A stretch of DNA of 64,000 nucleotides, from the NCBI GenBank assembly GCA_963662155.1, contig OY759266.1, positions 58,078,010-58,142,009 of the forward strand. The letters run 5' to 3'. Under the pieces are notes generated by a model that was given only the letters and a program-made list of their open reading frames with translations, made no database searches and was not told where the DNA came from. The position numbers and the translations under genes were made by a program. This DNA comes from Lamellibrachia columna. Lineage: Eukaryota; Annelida; Polychaeta; Sabellida; Siboglinidae. Position 1 is the first letter of the stretch. The number at the start of each line of letters is the position of its first letter. Shown one piece after another: positions 20,456 to 31,939 of the stretch.

Positions 20456-21343
20456 CGTAAATTGCCAGGTTTCCAAGCTAAATCCAGTTTGTTGTCACTG
20501 GATACGTGCGTAGCATTGGGTCTTATACAGTATCCTGAGTACGTGAACTTGCTTGCGGAGAACTCTGTCAACCATCTGCTACAAAACTACACTGCTGCAT
20601 TTGAAGGAGTTGGTTGTCTCCCAGGAGAATACCATCTGGAAGTCAGCCCGGATGTTCTCCCAGTCCAGAATCGGCCCAGGAAGATCCCGTTATCCATAAA
20701 AAAGGATGTCAAGGCCAAGAACGACATTCTGGTAAAGAACGACATTCTAGAGAAAGTGGAGCACCCCACCCCCTGGATCAGCAGTCTGCAACCTGTAAGA
20801 AAACCAAATGGCAAGATTCGTCTGTGCATCGATCCACATAACTTGAACAAAGCGATCCGCAGAAACCATTTTCCGATGCCCACTCTCGATGATGTGCTAC
20901 CAGAGCTAGCACAGGCAAAGATCTTCTCCTTGTGTGACGCGAAGGATGGTTTCTTGCAAGTAAAGCTATCAGAAAGATCAAGTGACCTGACGTGCTTCTG
21001 GACCCCATTCGGACGATACAAGTGGAAACGAATGCCTTTCGGAAACACCTCTGCGCCAGAGGAATTTCAACGTAAGCTCTCCAACGCCCTTGCTGGGTTG
21101 CCAGGAGTGACAATAGTGGCGGACGACATCCTGATCTATGGAAAAGGTGACACCATGAAAGAAGCGAGAGAGGATCACGACAATAACCTGAAACAACTAC
21201 TGGAGAGGTCATGCCAAATCAATATCAAGCTAAACCTGAGTAAATGTCGTTTTCATATGACGGAAATACCTTACACAGGACATGTTCTGACCTCCGAAGG
21301 AGTGAAGCAAAATCCAGGCAAGGTTTCAGCCATCCAACAGATT
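20456..21343 (+). mobile_element. Gypsy-type pol, part 1: reverse transcriptase
   Basis: RT motifs in order: PDVLPVQNRPRKIP, HPTPWISSLQPVRKPNGKIR, LCIDPHNLNKAI, FSLCDAKDGFLQVKL, RYKWKRMPFG, TIVADDILIYG (catalytic DD), then CRFHMTEIPYTGHVLTSEGV. The frame is open for 294 codons and stops where CR1 copy C was inserted, between SAIQQ and MEPPRNSAEVRRFFG at 25096. The RT itself looks intact, so the insertion may be what disabled it. Confidence 0.92.
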
Positions 21344-24300
21344 TAACAACAAGATTTAACAAGATTGCCATCTCGAACAACAAGTTCCAGATGGCAAGTG
21401 GACAAGGAAGCCATTGGCTTATCGAGAGTCCAACACTTGTCTCATCTATGTGTCGCCCGCCCTTATCAGATATCTGTCAATTCTATTTTTAAACATATTC
21501 ACACTACTAGCATTAACACAATCATTTGGCAGTTTGTTCCATTCATTTATCACCGTCTGTGAGAAAGAGTACTTTCTCATGTCCAACCTACACTGCTCCT
21601 TAACTAATGCTGCTTTGTGTCATCTGGTTCTACTGCCTTCTTTAAGTTTGAAGAACATATTCCTATCAACATCCTCATAACCGTTCACTATTTTAAACAT
21701 TTCTATTTGGTCTCCTCTTAGTCTCCTGGTCTCCAGTGTTGTCAAACCACATTGTAATAAGCGACTTTCGTAACTAAGGTCTCTTAATTCTGGAATCATT
21801 TTAGTTGCTCTTCGTTGTATTCTTTCTAGCTTATCTATGTCTTTTTTACGATATGGCCTCCATGCTTGAATACAATATTCCAAATGTGGTCTAACTATTG
21901 CTTTGTACAGGGGTACAATTAGATGTTTCTCCTTATACGTGATAGTTCTCCTAATTAGCCCTAGAATTTGATTTCCTTTCGAAGCAGCAATCCCACATTG
22001 CTCTGAAACATTCATGTCAGCATTAAATGTTACTCCTAAATCTTTTTCTTGTGTGGTTCTAACTAGTACAGCATCCCCTATTTTATATTCCTCATCCATA
22101 TTTCCATGTCCTATGTGTATACATTTACACTTCCCAAAATTGAATAACATTTGCCATTTTTCTGACCATTTAACTAATTTTTCTAGATCATCCTGTAAAC
22201 TTTGTTTATCTGTATCATTAGTAACCTTTCTGAATACTTTTGTGTCATCTGCAAATTTGAGTACTTTGCTAGATATGTCATCCTCCAAATCATTTATATA
22301 TATTAAAACAGTATAGGGACTAATACTGATCCCTGTGGTACCCCATTTAAAACAGATTTCCAGTTTGAAATCTCACCATCTACTATTACTCTCTGTCTTC
22401 TGTGTGTAAGCCACTTTTCTATCCAGTTAATTACATCATTGCCTATACCATGGGCTTTTAGTTTAAGTAACAATCTTTGATGTGGCACTTTATCGAAAGC
22501 TTTCTGAAAATCTAAGTAGACAACATCCACTGGTGACCCGTCATCTACCCACTTTGTAATTTCTTCAAAAAAACATAAGAAATTGGTTAGACATAACCTT
22601 GATTTTAGGAACCCATGTTGAGATGTATTTATTAAATTATATTTTACAAGGAATTCCACCATGTGGTCTTTAATTAATGTTTCGAGTAATTTACATACAA
22701 CTGATGTTAAACTCACTGGTCGGTAATTTTCTGGCTTGTTCCTTGATCCCTTCTTAAATAGTGGCGTAATGTTTGCTTCTTTCCATTCTGAAGGAACTAT
22801 TCCTTCTTCTAGTGACAAGTTAAACAATTTTGCAAGTGGTATACTAATTTGCTCAACAATTTCCTTTAGCAGTGGTATCCCATCAACTCCAGGTGATTTA
22901 TTATCTTTCATCTTCTTAATTTTCTTTGCTATCATTTCAGGAGTTACAAATAACTGCCCTAAATGTTCTGATTTATTGCCCTCAAATTTAGTCAATGGAA
23001 TTGGAAGTGAGCTGATATCTTCTGTGGTAAAAACTGAGCTGAAATACTCATTCAGGACCTCTGCCATTTGGAACCCTTCTGAAATTATGTTTTCACTGTT
23101 GTTTTCCAGTGGTCCGACCTTATCTCGAACTTTCTGTTTACTCCTTACATAAGCATAGAAACTCTTGCTGTCATTTTTTATATTACCTGCCAATTTTTTT
23201 TCAAAGGTTCTTTTAGATTTTCTAATTTCAATTGTAGCTAGGTTAAGTGCCTCTTTGTAGTTTGTGTAGTCTTCTACATTTCCAGTGTGTTTATAGACCC
23301 TCCACAGCATCTGTTTGTGAGCAATTTTTCAAATAGCTTCTTTTAACAGGTGTTTTTTCCTTTATCTTTTCCCTTGTTTTCTTAATGGAATAAATTTCTC
23401 AATAATGCCCTCAATCTCATATTTTAAACAAGTCCAGCATTCTGTTGCTGTCTTGTTCTTCAGCAAGTTATTCCAATCTATATTTGCTAGATATGTTCTC
23501 ATCACTTTATATTTGCCTTTGTTGAAGTTCCTCCTCCATTGTTTTTTATATGTATTCCCTGTTTTTACTTTTATATTAAAATGTATTTGGTTATGGTCAC
23601 TTGAACCCAAAGGTTCGTGTACTTTAACATTGTCAACTAATTCATTTTGAGAAGACAAAATTAAATCTAACACATTCCCACCTCTGGTTGGTTCCAAGAC
23701 ATGTTGAGTAAGGAAACAATCCTGTGTTAGAAGTAGAAACTGATAGTCGTCACCTCCAGCACTCTCTAATGATTCCCATTGTATATGGCCATGGTTAAAA
23801 TCACCCATTATAACACATTCTCCCTTGCTCACCTCCCTTATCGCCTTTTGTAATTTTACATCTTCCTCTTGTCCTATGTTAGGACTACGATATTGTTAAT
23901 GTCGAGTTCCTGTTAACTATGTTACACCAAATTGCTTCCACACTATCTGCTTCACTTTTCAATGTAATTTCATATGCTTGGATAGATTCTTTAATATACA
24001 AAATTACTCCACCTCCCCTTCTTTCTCATCTATCCTTCCTAAACATTACATAGCCTGTCAGTGCTAACTCAGCATCATCTTCATTTGCCCATGATTCTGT
24101 AATGCCTATTACATGAGGATCAATATCTGCTACCATAATGTCTACTCACTTTTTTTATTTACTATGCTCCTGGCATTTAAGCATACACATTTAAGTTCAT
24201 TGTCTGAAATTATTGGTGAATATTTCTTTGGATGTGTATTTGTAGTAGTACTCCTTTGAGTTTTCTCTGTCAGTTCCCCCTGCGCATCTAGTTTAAATAA

Positions 24301-25095
24301 TTTATGGTACCTGTGCCCTCGTCGACAACTCTGACAAACTCACACACAAGAACTGCAGCGCCCTTCCCTGTCAGATGAAGTCCATCTCTCATGAAAAAGT
24401 CACCTCTTCCCACAAAGTTTAACCACATGTCTACGAAGCCTACTCCCTCCTCCATACGTACCTTCTGTACCTGTGTGTTGATCGCCATCCTCCTTCAGTT
24501 CCTATATTCCTCACACCTGCCTCCCATTATTGGTAATATCCCCGACAATACGATCTGCCCAACTCGTGCCTCTTTAAGTGTCTTGATCAACCTCCTGTAC
24601 TTACCAACGATGGCTGACGTTCCCTCCTTCTCTGCATTGTTCATTCCCACATGCACGAGACCAGCACCTCCCGTGCCACCACCCATGACCTGTCCTGCCT
24701 TCTCTGCTATATCCTCTACTTTTGCCCCTGGTAGGCATACTGTTATGTCATCTCCTCTATTTACAATTTTATCCACTTTCCTAATGATGGCTTTCCTCGC
24801 TTTCCCCTGTGATACTACATCAGCAAAGCTCCTTTCCTGTTGCACACTACTAGTATGCCCCCTTTCTCTCATATCATCAACCTTTACTGTCTTACCACCT
24901 GGCAATCCCTCTCCACTCACCCGCTTACCTCTCTTTTGTTGCATTCTCTGCCTTCTGTCATCTTTCTTCTTCTTACCAGCTTTCTCCCTCACATTGCTAC
25001 TGCTCTCCTTGTTCTCCTCGGTCTCACCACCTCTGCTCTCCTCGGTCTCACCACCTCTGCTCTCCTTGGTCTCACCACCTCTGCTCTCATCATTC
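21344..25095 (-). mobile_element. CR1 non-LTR retrotransposon, copy C, nearly full length, nested in the Gypsy pol
   Basis: The minus strand runs ORF1 (24297-25090, separate entry), then ORF2. ORF2 has the endonuclease (LNARSIVNKK near 24170, DPHVIGITESWANEDD, MGDFNHGHIQWESLE, GSSDHNQIHFNI), RT (NYRPVSLTS, VVYLDFQKAFDKVPHQRLL, GVPQGSVL, LKFADDTKVF) and a C-terminal domain (RPHLEYCIQAWRPYRKKDID, RRATKMIPELRDLSYES). ORF2 has stops and frameshifts (about 24145, 23880, 22303 and elsewhere), so it is inactive. The 3' end is TTAACAAGATT-type repeats at 21344-21365. It is close to copy B over their shared length. Confidence 0.92.
24297..25090 (-). pseudogene. CR1 copy C ORF1: basic N-terminus and SGNH-type esterase domain
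   Basis: The N-terminus has a threefold ESRGGETE repeat encoded by a 24-bp tandem repeat, then a lysine-rich stretch (EKAGKKKKDDRRQR). The esterase-like part has VCLPGAKVEDIAEKAGQVMG, GLVHVGMNNAEKEGT, LRILSG-like QIVLSGILP and finally FMRDGLHLTGKG, the blocks of the GDSL/SGNH esterase known from CR1/L2 ORF1 proteins. A stop after CEEYRN (about 24495) splits it before the last block. No start codon is visible in frame at the 5' end. Confidence 0.75.
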
Positions 25096-27146
25096 TCATG
25101 GAGCCACCCAGGAACTCAGCTGAAGTCAGACGCTTCTTTGGTCACGTAAACTATCTGAGCAAGTTCTTGCCGAACCTATCTGCAGAAGGAGAGCCGTTGA
25201 GACGCCTTGTCAACCTGCCAGATGATGAGTTCTGTTGGGGGCGAGATCAAGAACAAGCGTTCGAAAAGCTGAAACAAATGACATCATCAGAAACGATGTT
25301 GAGATACTACGACCCAAACTTGCCAGTTGTCCTGCAGACGGATGCGAGTTCTGTTGGACTCGGGGCAGTCCTGCTCCAATAAGGAAGACCTGTGGCATAC
25401 GCCTTTTGCGCCCTGACTGACTGTGAGCGCAATTACGCACCATTGGAATTGGAATGCTTGGCGATCGTGTTCGCCACAACGAAGTTTGACCAGTATGTCT
25501 TCGGACACCCAGATGTCACCATACACACCGACCACCGACCATTAGAGGCGATACTCCACAGATCTCTGCTAAGAGCGCCGAAACGACTTCAAGCTATGAT
25601 TCTCTCACTGCAGAGGTATACGCTAAAAGTGGTATACAAACCAGGGACGGAGCAAGTAATTGCAGATATGCTGTCGCGAGGCCTGTCTAAGGATGGTGGG
25701 AAAGGAACCCTGGCGCACGAACATGGTTTCCAGATGGAAGCACAAGAGGAAGTATTAAGACGCTTCAACATACCCGATCCTACCTCAGATAAATACGTAT
25801 CTGACGCGCGATACCAGGCAATCCGCCAGGATACGCCCACTGACCAAACGTTGAAGAGAGTGGCTGAAGTCATGGTCAGCAGGGTGGCCTCGGTCCATCG
25901 ATCAGTTGCCGCAGTTGGTTCGCCCCTATTGGACATGACGGGACGAGTTGACGATCCTGGATGGGATTCTGTACAAGGGGACTCGGATCGTCATTCCCAA
26001 GTCATTACAACGAGATGTGATCGACAGATTGCATTCCAGCCACCAAGGAACAGCTGCCACACTACGCCGTGCCAGAAATGTAGTGTACTGGAAGACGATG
26101 GCAGAGGACATCAAGCGTTTCACAGAAAACTGCAAAGCCTGCCTGAAGGATGCACCAGAGCAGTGCAATGAGACTCTGCGACAACACACAATACCGGATA
26201 TACAAGGCTCGAAGATCAGGTTAGATATCTTCACTTACAAGGATGCTCACTACTTGGTCATAGTCGACTATCTGACGGACTTCATCGATTTTGAGAAATT
26301 ACTAAACCTATCGTCCGAGTCTGTGATCGACATCTGCAAACGGTCATTTGCGAGGTTTGGGATACCAGATATTGTGCAAACAGACAACGGCCCACAGTTC
26401 ACGTCGCGAGAGTTTGACAGCTTTAGAATCAAGTTGGAGTTTAGCCACTCAACCAGCTCCCCATACAGAGCACAGTCAGACGGCAAGGCAGAGGCTGCAG
26501 TGAAGACGGCTAAAAGGCTACTAAAGAGGTCAACTGACCTTGGAGCAGAGAAACACCCCTACAGCAGGAATGTCTACAAGTCCAGCTCAGAGGCAAATTG
26601 GTAGATCAACACGCTCGATCGTACCACAGATCAGATGTGATGGCGGTTGTGCCACAATCATGCGTGAGAAAACACACAAGCGAGCCAACATTCAGAGGAG
26701 CTACCATAAGTCGGCCACAGATCTGCCAGCAGTGGCGGAAGGGACATCTGTCCTGTTGCGTGACTTCGTCAGCCACAAGCAAAAATGGAAAGACGCCAAG
26801 GTAGTAAAACGCCTATCTGAGCGCTCGTACGTCCTTGATGTCGACGGGGAGGAGAAATCGGCAGTACTTCAGACCAATCAGTGAGGACTTCCAGAGCGAC
26901 AAACAGAACGCATCGACATCAGAAGCCCAGCCATCGAACCTACCGCAACAGTCCTCGACCGAAGCAGATCTGGAGATCGTGTGTAATAGGGCGTCATCAG
27001 ATCAGGACAGACACGTTACCCCATCGACAACTGATGACTCTCCGGTATCAACACCGTCACCAGCAGCTGACGTAACCGCATCGCCAGTGAAGACAACGAG
27101 ATCCGGCCGAGTCATCAGAAGACCAGCACGGTTCAATGAACCGTGA
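25096..27146 (+). mobile_element. Gypsy-type pol, part 2: RNase H, integrase, C-terminal tail
   Basis: It resumes exactly after the CR1 insertion: MEPPRNSAEVRRFFGHVNYL, RNase H (VVLQTDASSVGLGAVLLQ, a stop at 25381, then RNYAPLELECLAIVFATTKF, HTDHRPLEAI), the integrase zinc finger (HSSHQGTAATLRRAR ... CKAC), core (LDIFTYKDAHYLVIVDY, VQTDNGPQFTSREF, SDGKAEAAVK), then frameshifts (about 25930, 26600, 26880) and the tail (RTTRSGRVIRRPARF at the very end). All catalytic D, D, E residues are present. The frame breaks make it dead. Confidence 0.9.
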
Positions 27147-27266
27147 GTTGAACTGTATCAGATTATACTGTTACATTAGTTACGCCGAACTGTACTAGTA
27201 CATTCTATGGCTTTACTTTAGTTTAGTTGGTTTAGTGCTATTCAAATATCTCTGTATGAGAAGGGA

Positions 27267-27500
27267 TGTTGACATTACCTGATCCCTCCCATACTATTAT
27301 CATTTTGTCGAATAGCTACTCCCGGTCGCCCCGGAGGAAGTTGGGTAATACAAGAGCAGTTGCCATCTTGAACACAAATCACTTGACTCGCATAAATATT
27401 GTATTCTTAACAAACACGAACAACATTTGTTAGTAAACCTGGTTGGCATGCCATCATTCAGAGTAAACGTTTAGTTTCATATTTGTTGGTATATACTACA
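27267..27500 (+). repeat. Candidate 3' LTR of the Gypsy element
   Basis: A short purine tract (GAGAAGGGA) ends at 27266, and the next bases TGTTGACATTACC look like an LTR start. A possible CA end is at 27500. No partner 5' LTR is present in the window, so the boundaries are provisional. Confidence 0.35.
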
Positions 27501-27599
27501 TCGTCGTAAATGACTAGGTACACGAAACTGGGCGATTCAACTGTATATCACATATACCCGAGAGTTTTCTGTATTCATTTTCAGAAGAAACAATTAATG

Positions 27600-28748
27600 G
27601 TCCGACTCTATAAAAGAAAAGAAGAGACCCGAGCATCATATGGTGACGAGGCACTGCGCGAGGCCTTGACGCGAGTAAGCCAGGGGTGGCGCTCATCCGT
27701 GTAAGCAAGCATTTGGGAATTCCAGCGCGCACGATTCGACGGCTCCGAGACAAAAAGATGAAGACTCCGGGTCTGTGCACTTGGGGTGCACGTCATTGTT
27801 GTCTAGTGCTGTTGAACAGCAGATATGCGACCACGTGCAAACGATGGAAAAATCGATGTAAGACCTTACCCCTTGGAAGTCCGCCTCCTGGCATACGACG
27901 TGGTTGAGACCTCGGGAATCGCCAACCCGTTTAATCAGACTGCAAAAGCGGCAGGGAAAGACTGGTTAATAGGCTTCGTGCGCAGGCATCCCGAGCTAAG
28001 CATACGCCGGCCTCAAGGCACAAGCATCGCAAGGGCCGTGGCTTTCAGCAAGTCGAAAGTAGCCAGGTTCTTTGCAATGTACAAATAATTGCTTCAACAA
28101 GACAAATACGAGTCATCCAAGATATGGAAGATGGACGAGATAGCTATCACGTGCGTTCATCGGTCAAACAACATCGTGGCGTCGAAGGGGGTGAGACGAG
28201 TGGTGAAGATAACAAGTGGCGAACGCGGCAATATGGTGACTGTCTTTTGTGTCATGAGAGCTGTGGGAGCATACCTGCCCCCGATGTTTCTATTTCCACG
28301 CAAGCGCATGGTGGAAGTCCTGATGAATGGGGCGCCATCACAATCTCTCGGGCAAGCAAATCCCATCGGTTGGATGAATGAGGGGATGTTTGTGAAGTGG
28401 CTCAACCACTTCGTGAAGTTCACGAATCGACATGGTCACTTTGCCCCCACACTGCACGCACAAGATGCAGTCCGTAGACAGAACATCCTTGAAAAGTGCG
28501 TACGCTGCGGCATCAGACACATGGATGGTTTCGAACCACGGAAGAGGATCTCGTACTACCAAATGGCAGGAATCTTCGGCACTGCCTACGTACGCACATC
28601 TTCCCAAAGCAAGGCCATCAAAGGGTTTCAGTCATGTGGGCTGTGGCCTTTCGATGACAACATCTTTGGAAATGAGAAGTTCGCGGCCGCAGAAGTCACT
28701 GAGGAAGGCCTCTCTGCTGGCCAACATGCATGCCGATGCATGTGCAGT
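27600..28748 (+). pseudogene. Tigger/pogo-type transposase, decayed and internally deleted
   Basis: Pieces in order across frames: VSKHLGIPARTIRRLRDKK (psq-type helix-turn-helix), FNQTAKAAGKDWLIGFVRRH and RRPQGTSIARAVAFSKSKV (CENP-B-type DNA-binding domain), IWKMDEIAITCVHRSNNIVA (first catalytic Asp), KITSGERGNMVTVFCVMRA, PPMFLFPRKRM, then VTLPPHCTHKMQSVDRTSLK and KAIKGFQSCGLWPFD. The segment with the second catalytic Asp (LDNHxSH) is missing between HFVKFTNRHGH and LPPHCTH, and at least three frameshifts occur. Confidence 0.88.
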
Positions 28749-28769
28749 TGACGATCCACCTGCACTGCA

Positions 28770-28950
28770 CCGTCTGCTGCAACGTTGTCGTCTGCTGACC
28801 AGGTACCGACTGCTGCCACGTTGTCGTCTGCTGACCAGGTACCGACTGCTGACCACGTACCGACTGCTGCCACGTTGCCATCTGCTGACCAGGTACTGAC
28901 TGCTGCCACGTTGTCATCTGCTGACCAGGTACCAGCTGATACCCCTTTGC
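28770..28950. repeat. 36-bp class tandem repeat after the transposase
   Basis: Units like GACTGCTGCCACGTTGTCGT followed by CTGCTGACCAGGTACC repeat about five times, with a shorter variant. They keep a frame (LSSADQVPTAAT), but there is no sign of selection. Confidence 0.75.
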
Positions 28951-29374
28951 CAATTGCAGTTCCGGCGCTTACTGTCGTCACACGGGGCCGTCTCCTGACC
29001 AGGAGCCAGCTGCAGTCTCGGTGGCGAATGCTGACCCAGCATTCACTGCTTCCCCGATATTGATACTGCCTGTTGTTATTGATTAAATGTGGCTCCATAG
29101 AGATGTGACTTGCTGTCAGAAACAGGCTGTTATGACAAAGATGACTAGCATCTAAGCCAGGTTCAACACATATAATTTTGTGTTCAAGCATATAATTTAC
29201 AATGCACTGTAACCATTATGTAGCCACACTCAAACCAGCAATCGCGACGCCGTAGTTGATCGTGAGAGATGGAGTTCACAGCATTTACACATGAGAGATG
29301 GAATTGTTGCTCTCCTTCTTTTCCCTGTAGTCCGGGGTGAGGCTGGCACAGATACCGGTCGTCGATTTTTGTTT

Positions 29375-29985
29375 CCCATTCTTCTTCATCACTACTCTAC
29401 AGCATTTACTCTTGAGAGGTGGAGTCCACAGCATTGACTCTCAAGAGATGGGGTCCACAGCTTTTATTCACGAGAGATGGAGCACACAGCATTTACTCAT
29501 GAGAGATGGAGTCCACAGCATACACTCATGAGAGATGGAGTACACAGCATTTACTCATGAGAAATAGAGAATCCACAGCATTTACTCATGAGAGATGGAG
29601 TACACAGCATTTACCCATGAGAGATGGAGTTCACAACATTTACTCATGAGAGATGGAATCCACAGCATTGGTTCATGAGTGATGGAGTACACGAGATTTA
29701 CTCATGAGAGATGGAGTACACAGCATTTACTCATGAGAGATGGAATCCACAGCATATACTCATGAGATGGAGTAAATGGCATTTACTCAGGAGAGATGGA
29801 GTACATTACATTTACTCATGAGAGATGGAGTCCACAGCATATACTCATGAGATGGAGTAAATGGCATTTACTCAGGAGAGATGGAGTACATTACATTTAC
29901 TCATGAGAGATGGAGTCCACAGCATTTACTCTTGAGAGATGGTGTAAACAGCATTTACTCATGGGAGATGGAGTGGGTTGAATAA
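29375..29985. repeat. 28-29-bp minisatellite, roughly 20 units
   Basis: The unit is near CATTTACTCATGAGAGATGG plus AGTACACAG, with many variants. Isolated units occur at 29262-29310 and, 19 kb away, at about 10384-10430. Confidence 0.85.
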
Positions 29986-29989
29986 AATT

Positions 29990-31835
29990 GTCCACGTTTC
30001 AAAGTGGCAGAAGGTGGAATTAGTTATACAGTCCGATGTTCTCCCACAGAGCCACCATATCCCACAATCATAATTTCACATGAACGATATTCACATTTGT
30101 TCTTGCATTGAAATATATATTTGATTAGACCTCCTCAGATCCCTCAGATCCCTCAGACCTTCTCACCTAATACATGAAACTTTGATTACATTGACTTGTG
30201 GATACCCATGAAAATGTCCTCGCCCATATAGACTTTGCAATGGAAACTTCATATTCCCAAATGACCCTTCAACTGTCATAACACTACATTGCCTGTATGC
30301 GCGCAAAGGCAGTACCTTTATGAACAGTTATCTGAAGTCAGCACCTGGATGAAAAGTGATAAAAAATATATAAAGTGGTTTGTGCAGTGTCTTACAGCAT
30401 TGTTTTGAAATCATCCCAATGTTCCATTCAGAGCTATATGAAGATATCATATTACAAAACTATCTTGGCACAATGTCACTTGAGAATAATAGAATGACTA
30501 AACTTCTCTTTAAATTAAACGTTAGTGTAAATTTTCACTTTATTTAGTTTTTACCAAAAGAGCAGAAGGGTGAAACAGCGAAGCCGCAGGAAAGGGGGCA
30601 ATATACAAGACTGTGTTAAAAGGGATATAAAAAAGGTAGAGTACAATGAAAAGTGAAGACAGAAGGTTGCCTGTAGGAGCAGTGGAAAATAATAACTATC
30701 AGAGCAGTGCAGCAGTACAAGAACAACCTCGACGTCACCCCTTTATAAAGGGAACCCCAAGAAAGAACAAGAAATCAAGATTTACACTAGGCTTTGGTTC
30801 AAATGCGAGTCAGCGCATTTAAATGCAAATGTTTGAAATTACTTTAATGCAGATGCAAATAAAATGCACCAAGACATGACTGAATGCAAATGCAAGTGTT
30901 TTCATATTATTCAAATGCAAGTGTCTTAAATTACTCAAATGCAAATTGCAAGTGTTTTGAAAATATAAAATATGCACTTGCTTGAAATGATTCTAATGGA
31001 AATGCTCCCTTACATGCTTGCATGCAAATGCATTTGTAGTGTTTTCATTAATTTTTTGTAAGTGAAAGGGGCAGCAAAGTACAAGTCGGTTTACATCAAA
31101 TTATAGAACATCAACCATGGTTGGCCAACTAGGCCACTACTACTATGTTATGGGACGGCACTGCTCGTCAGTGTCTCATCACAGCATCACACAATGTGTC
31201 CATTGCACTTAGTGTACATTAGGGAGACAGCAAATCCAGTGAGTAGAGACTGGTCAGGCTGCTCACTACCTGCCTTAGACGGAGTGTCTGGTGATGGGTT
31301 GATTGTCTCTGAAAAAAAAAAAATGCCAGCTTTAGAGACCATGTATAATTACTAAACTGTTTTCTTGGTACCATGTAAGGCATATATGGCTTATATTTCC
31401 TCCAAAATGAAAATGTGGGACAAGTATAGCCACTTATTCACTGGCTAAATTGGTTGAATTTTTCCTGTTACTTTTTTCCATTACTTTCTTTCCTACAAAC
31501 ATCTCTAGCCCCCTCCTGAGGTGTGAGAATTGAGTGCCAGTAAGCCCCTATACAGTTAGTTTGGTGAGTGTGGGGTTCAGTCAAAAGTCAACTACTTTAA
31601 TTGCACTTGTTATTTGATAAAACATTGGCAGGCTTCTTCACTTACACAAACCATATTTAGTAGACTTGTGCCATTAATTGCCCAATCTGTAAAAATAAAC
31701 CTGGTCAATTGAATGTTCACCGATAGGTAAGGCCTGAATGGTCTGACATATTTGCTTAGTGAGGAAGACTTGGGCTTTACTGTCTGTTAGTCTGTTTTAT
31801 AAATAATAGGTTGAATAAAACACAATGTAATTTTA
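29990..31835. other. Non-coding stretch with an ATGCAAAT-rich block
   Basis: No gene or element is recognised. 30790-31040 is rich in AAATGCAAGTG-like repeats and holds five exact ATGCAAAT octamers (30823, 30853, 30884, 30939, 31022). The rest is AT-rich unique sequence. Confidence 0.6.
31270..31308 (-). other. Possible 39-nt exon (weak)
   Basis: On the minus strand a long T-run ends in TCAG at 31309, and AAGGCAG|GTAGTG follows 39 bases later. One frame gives TINPSPDTPSKA. Splice-site quality is the only support; no protein family is recognised. Confidence 0.2.
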
Positions 31836-31939
31836 ATGGGAAGCAATGTAATAGTAATTGACCTATTACTTTTCCTGGCGTCTAACTATCCGGTGTACAG
31901 TTATATTGTATCTAAATATCTGGTATTTAATTGTCACAG

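Noticed and set aside
24391..25149. 252-codon plus-strand ORF rich in Pro, Ser and Leu
   Set aside because: Antisense shadow of the CR1 ORF1 on the minus strand, which carries the real esterase motifs.
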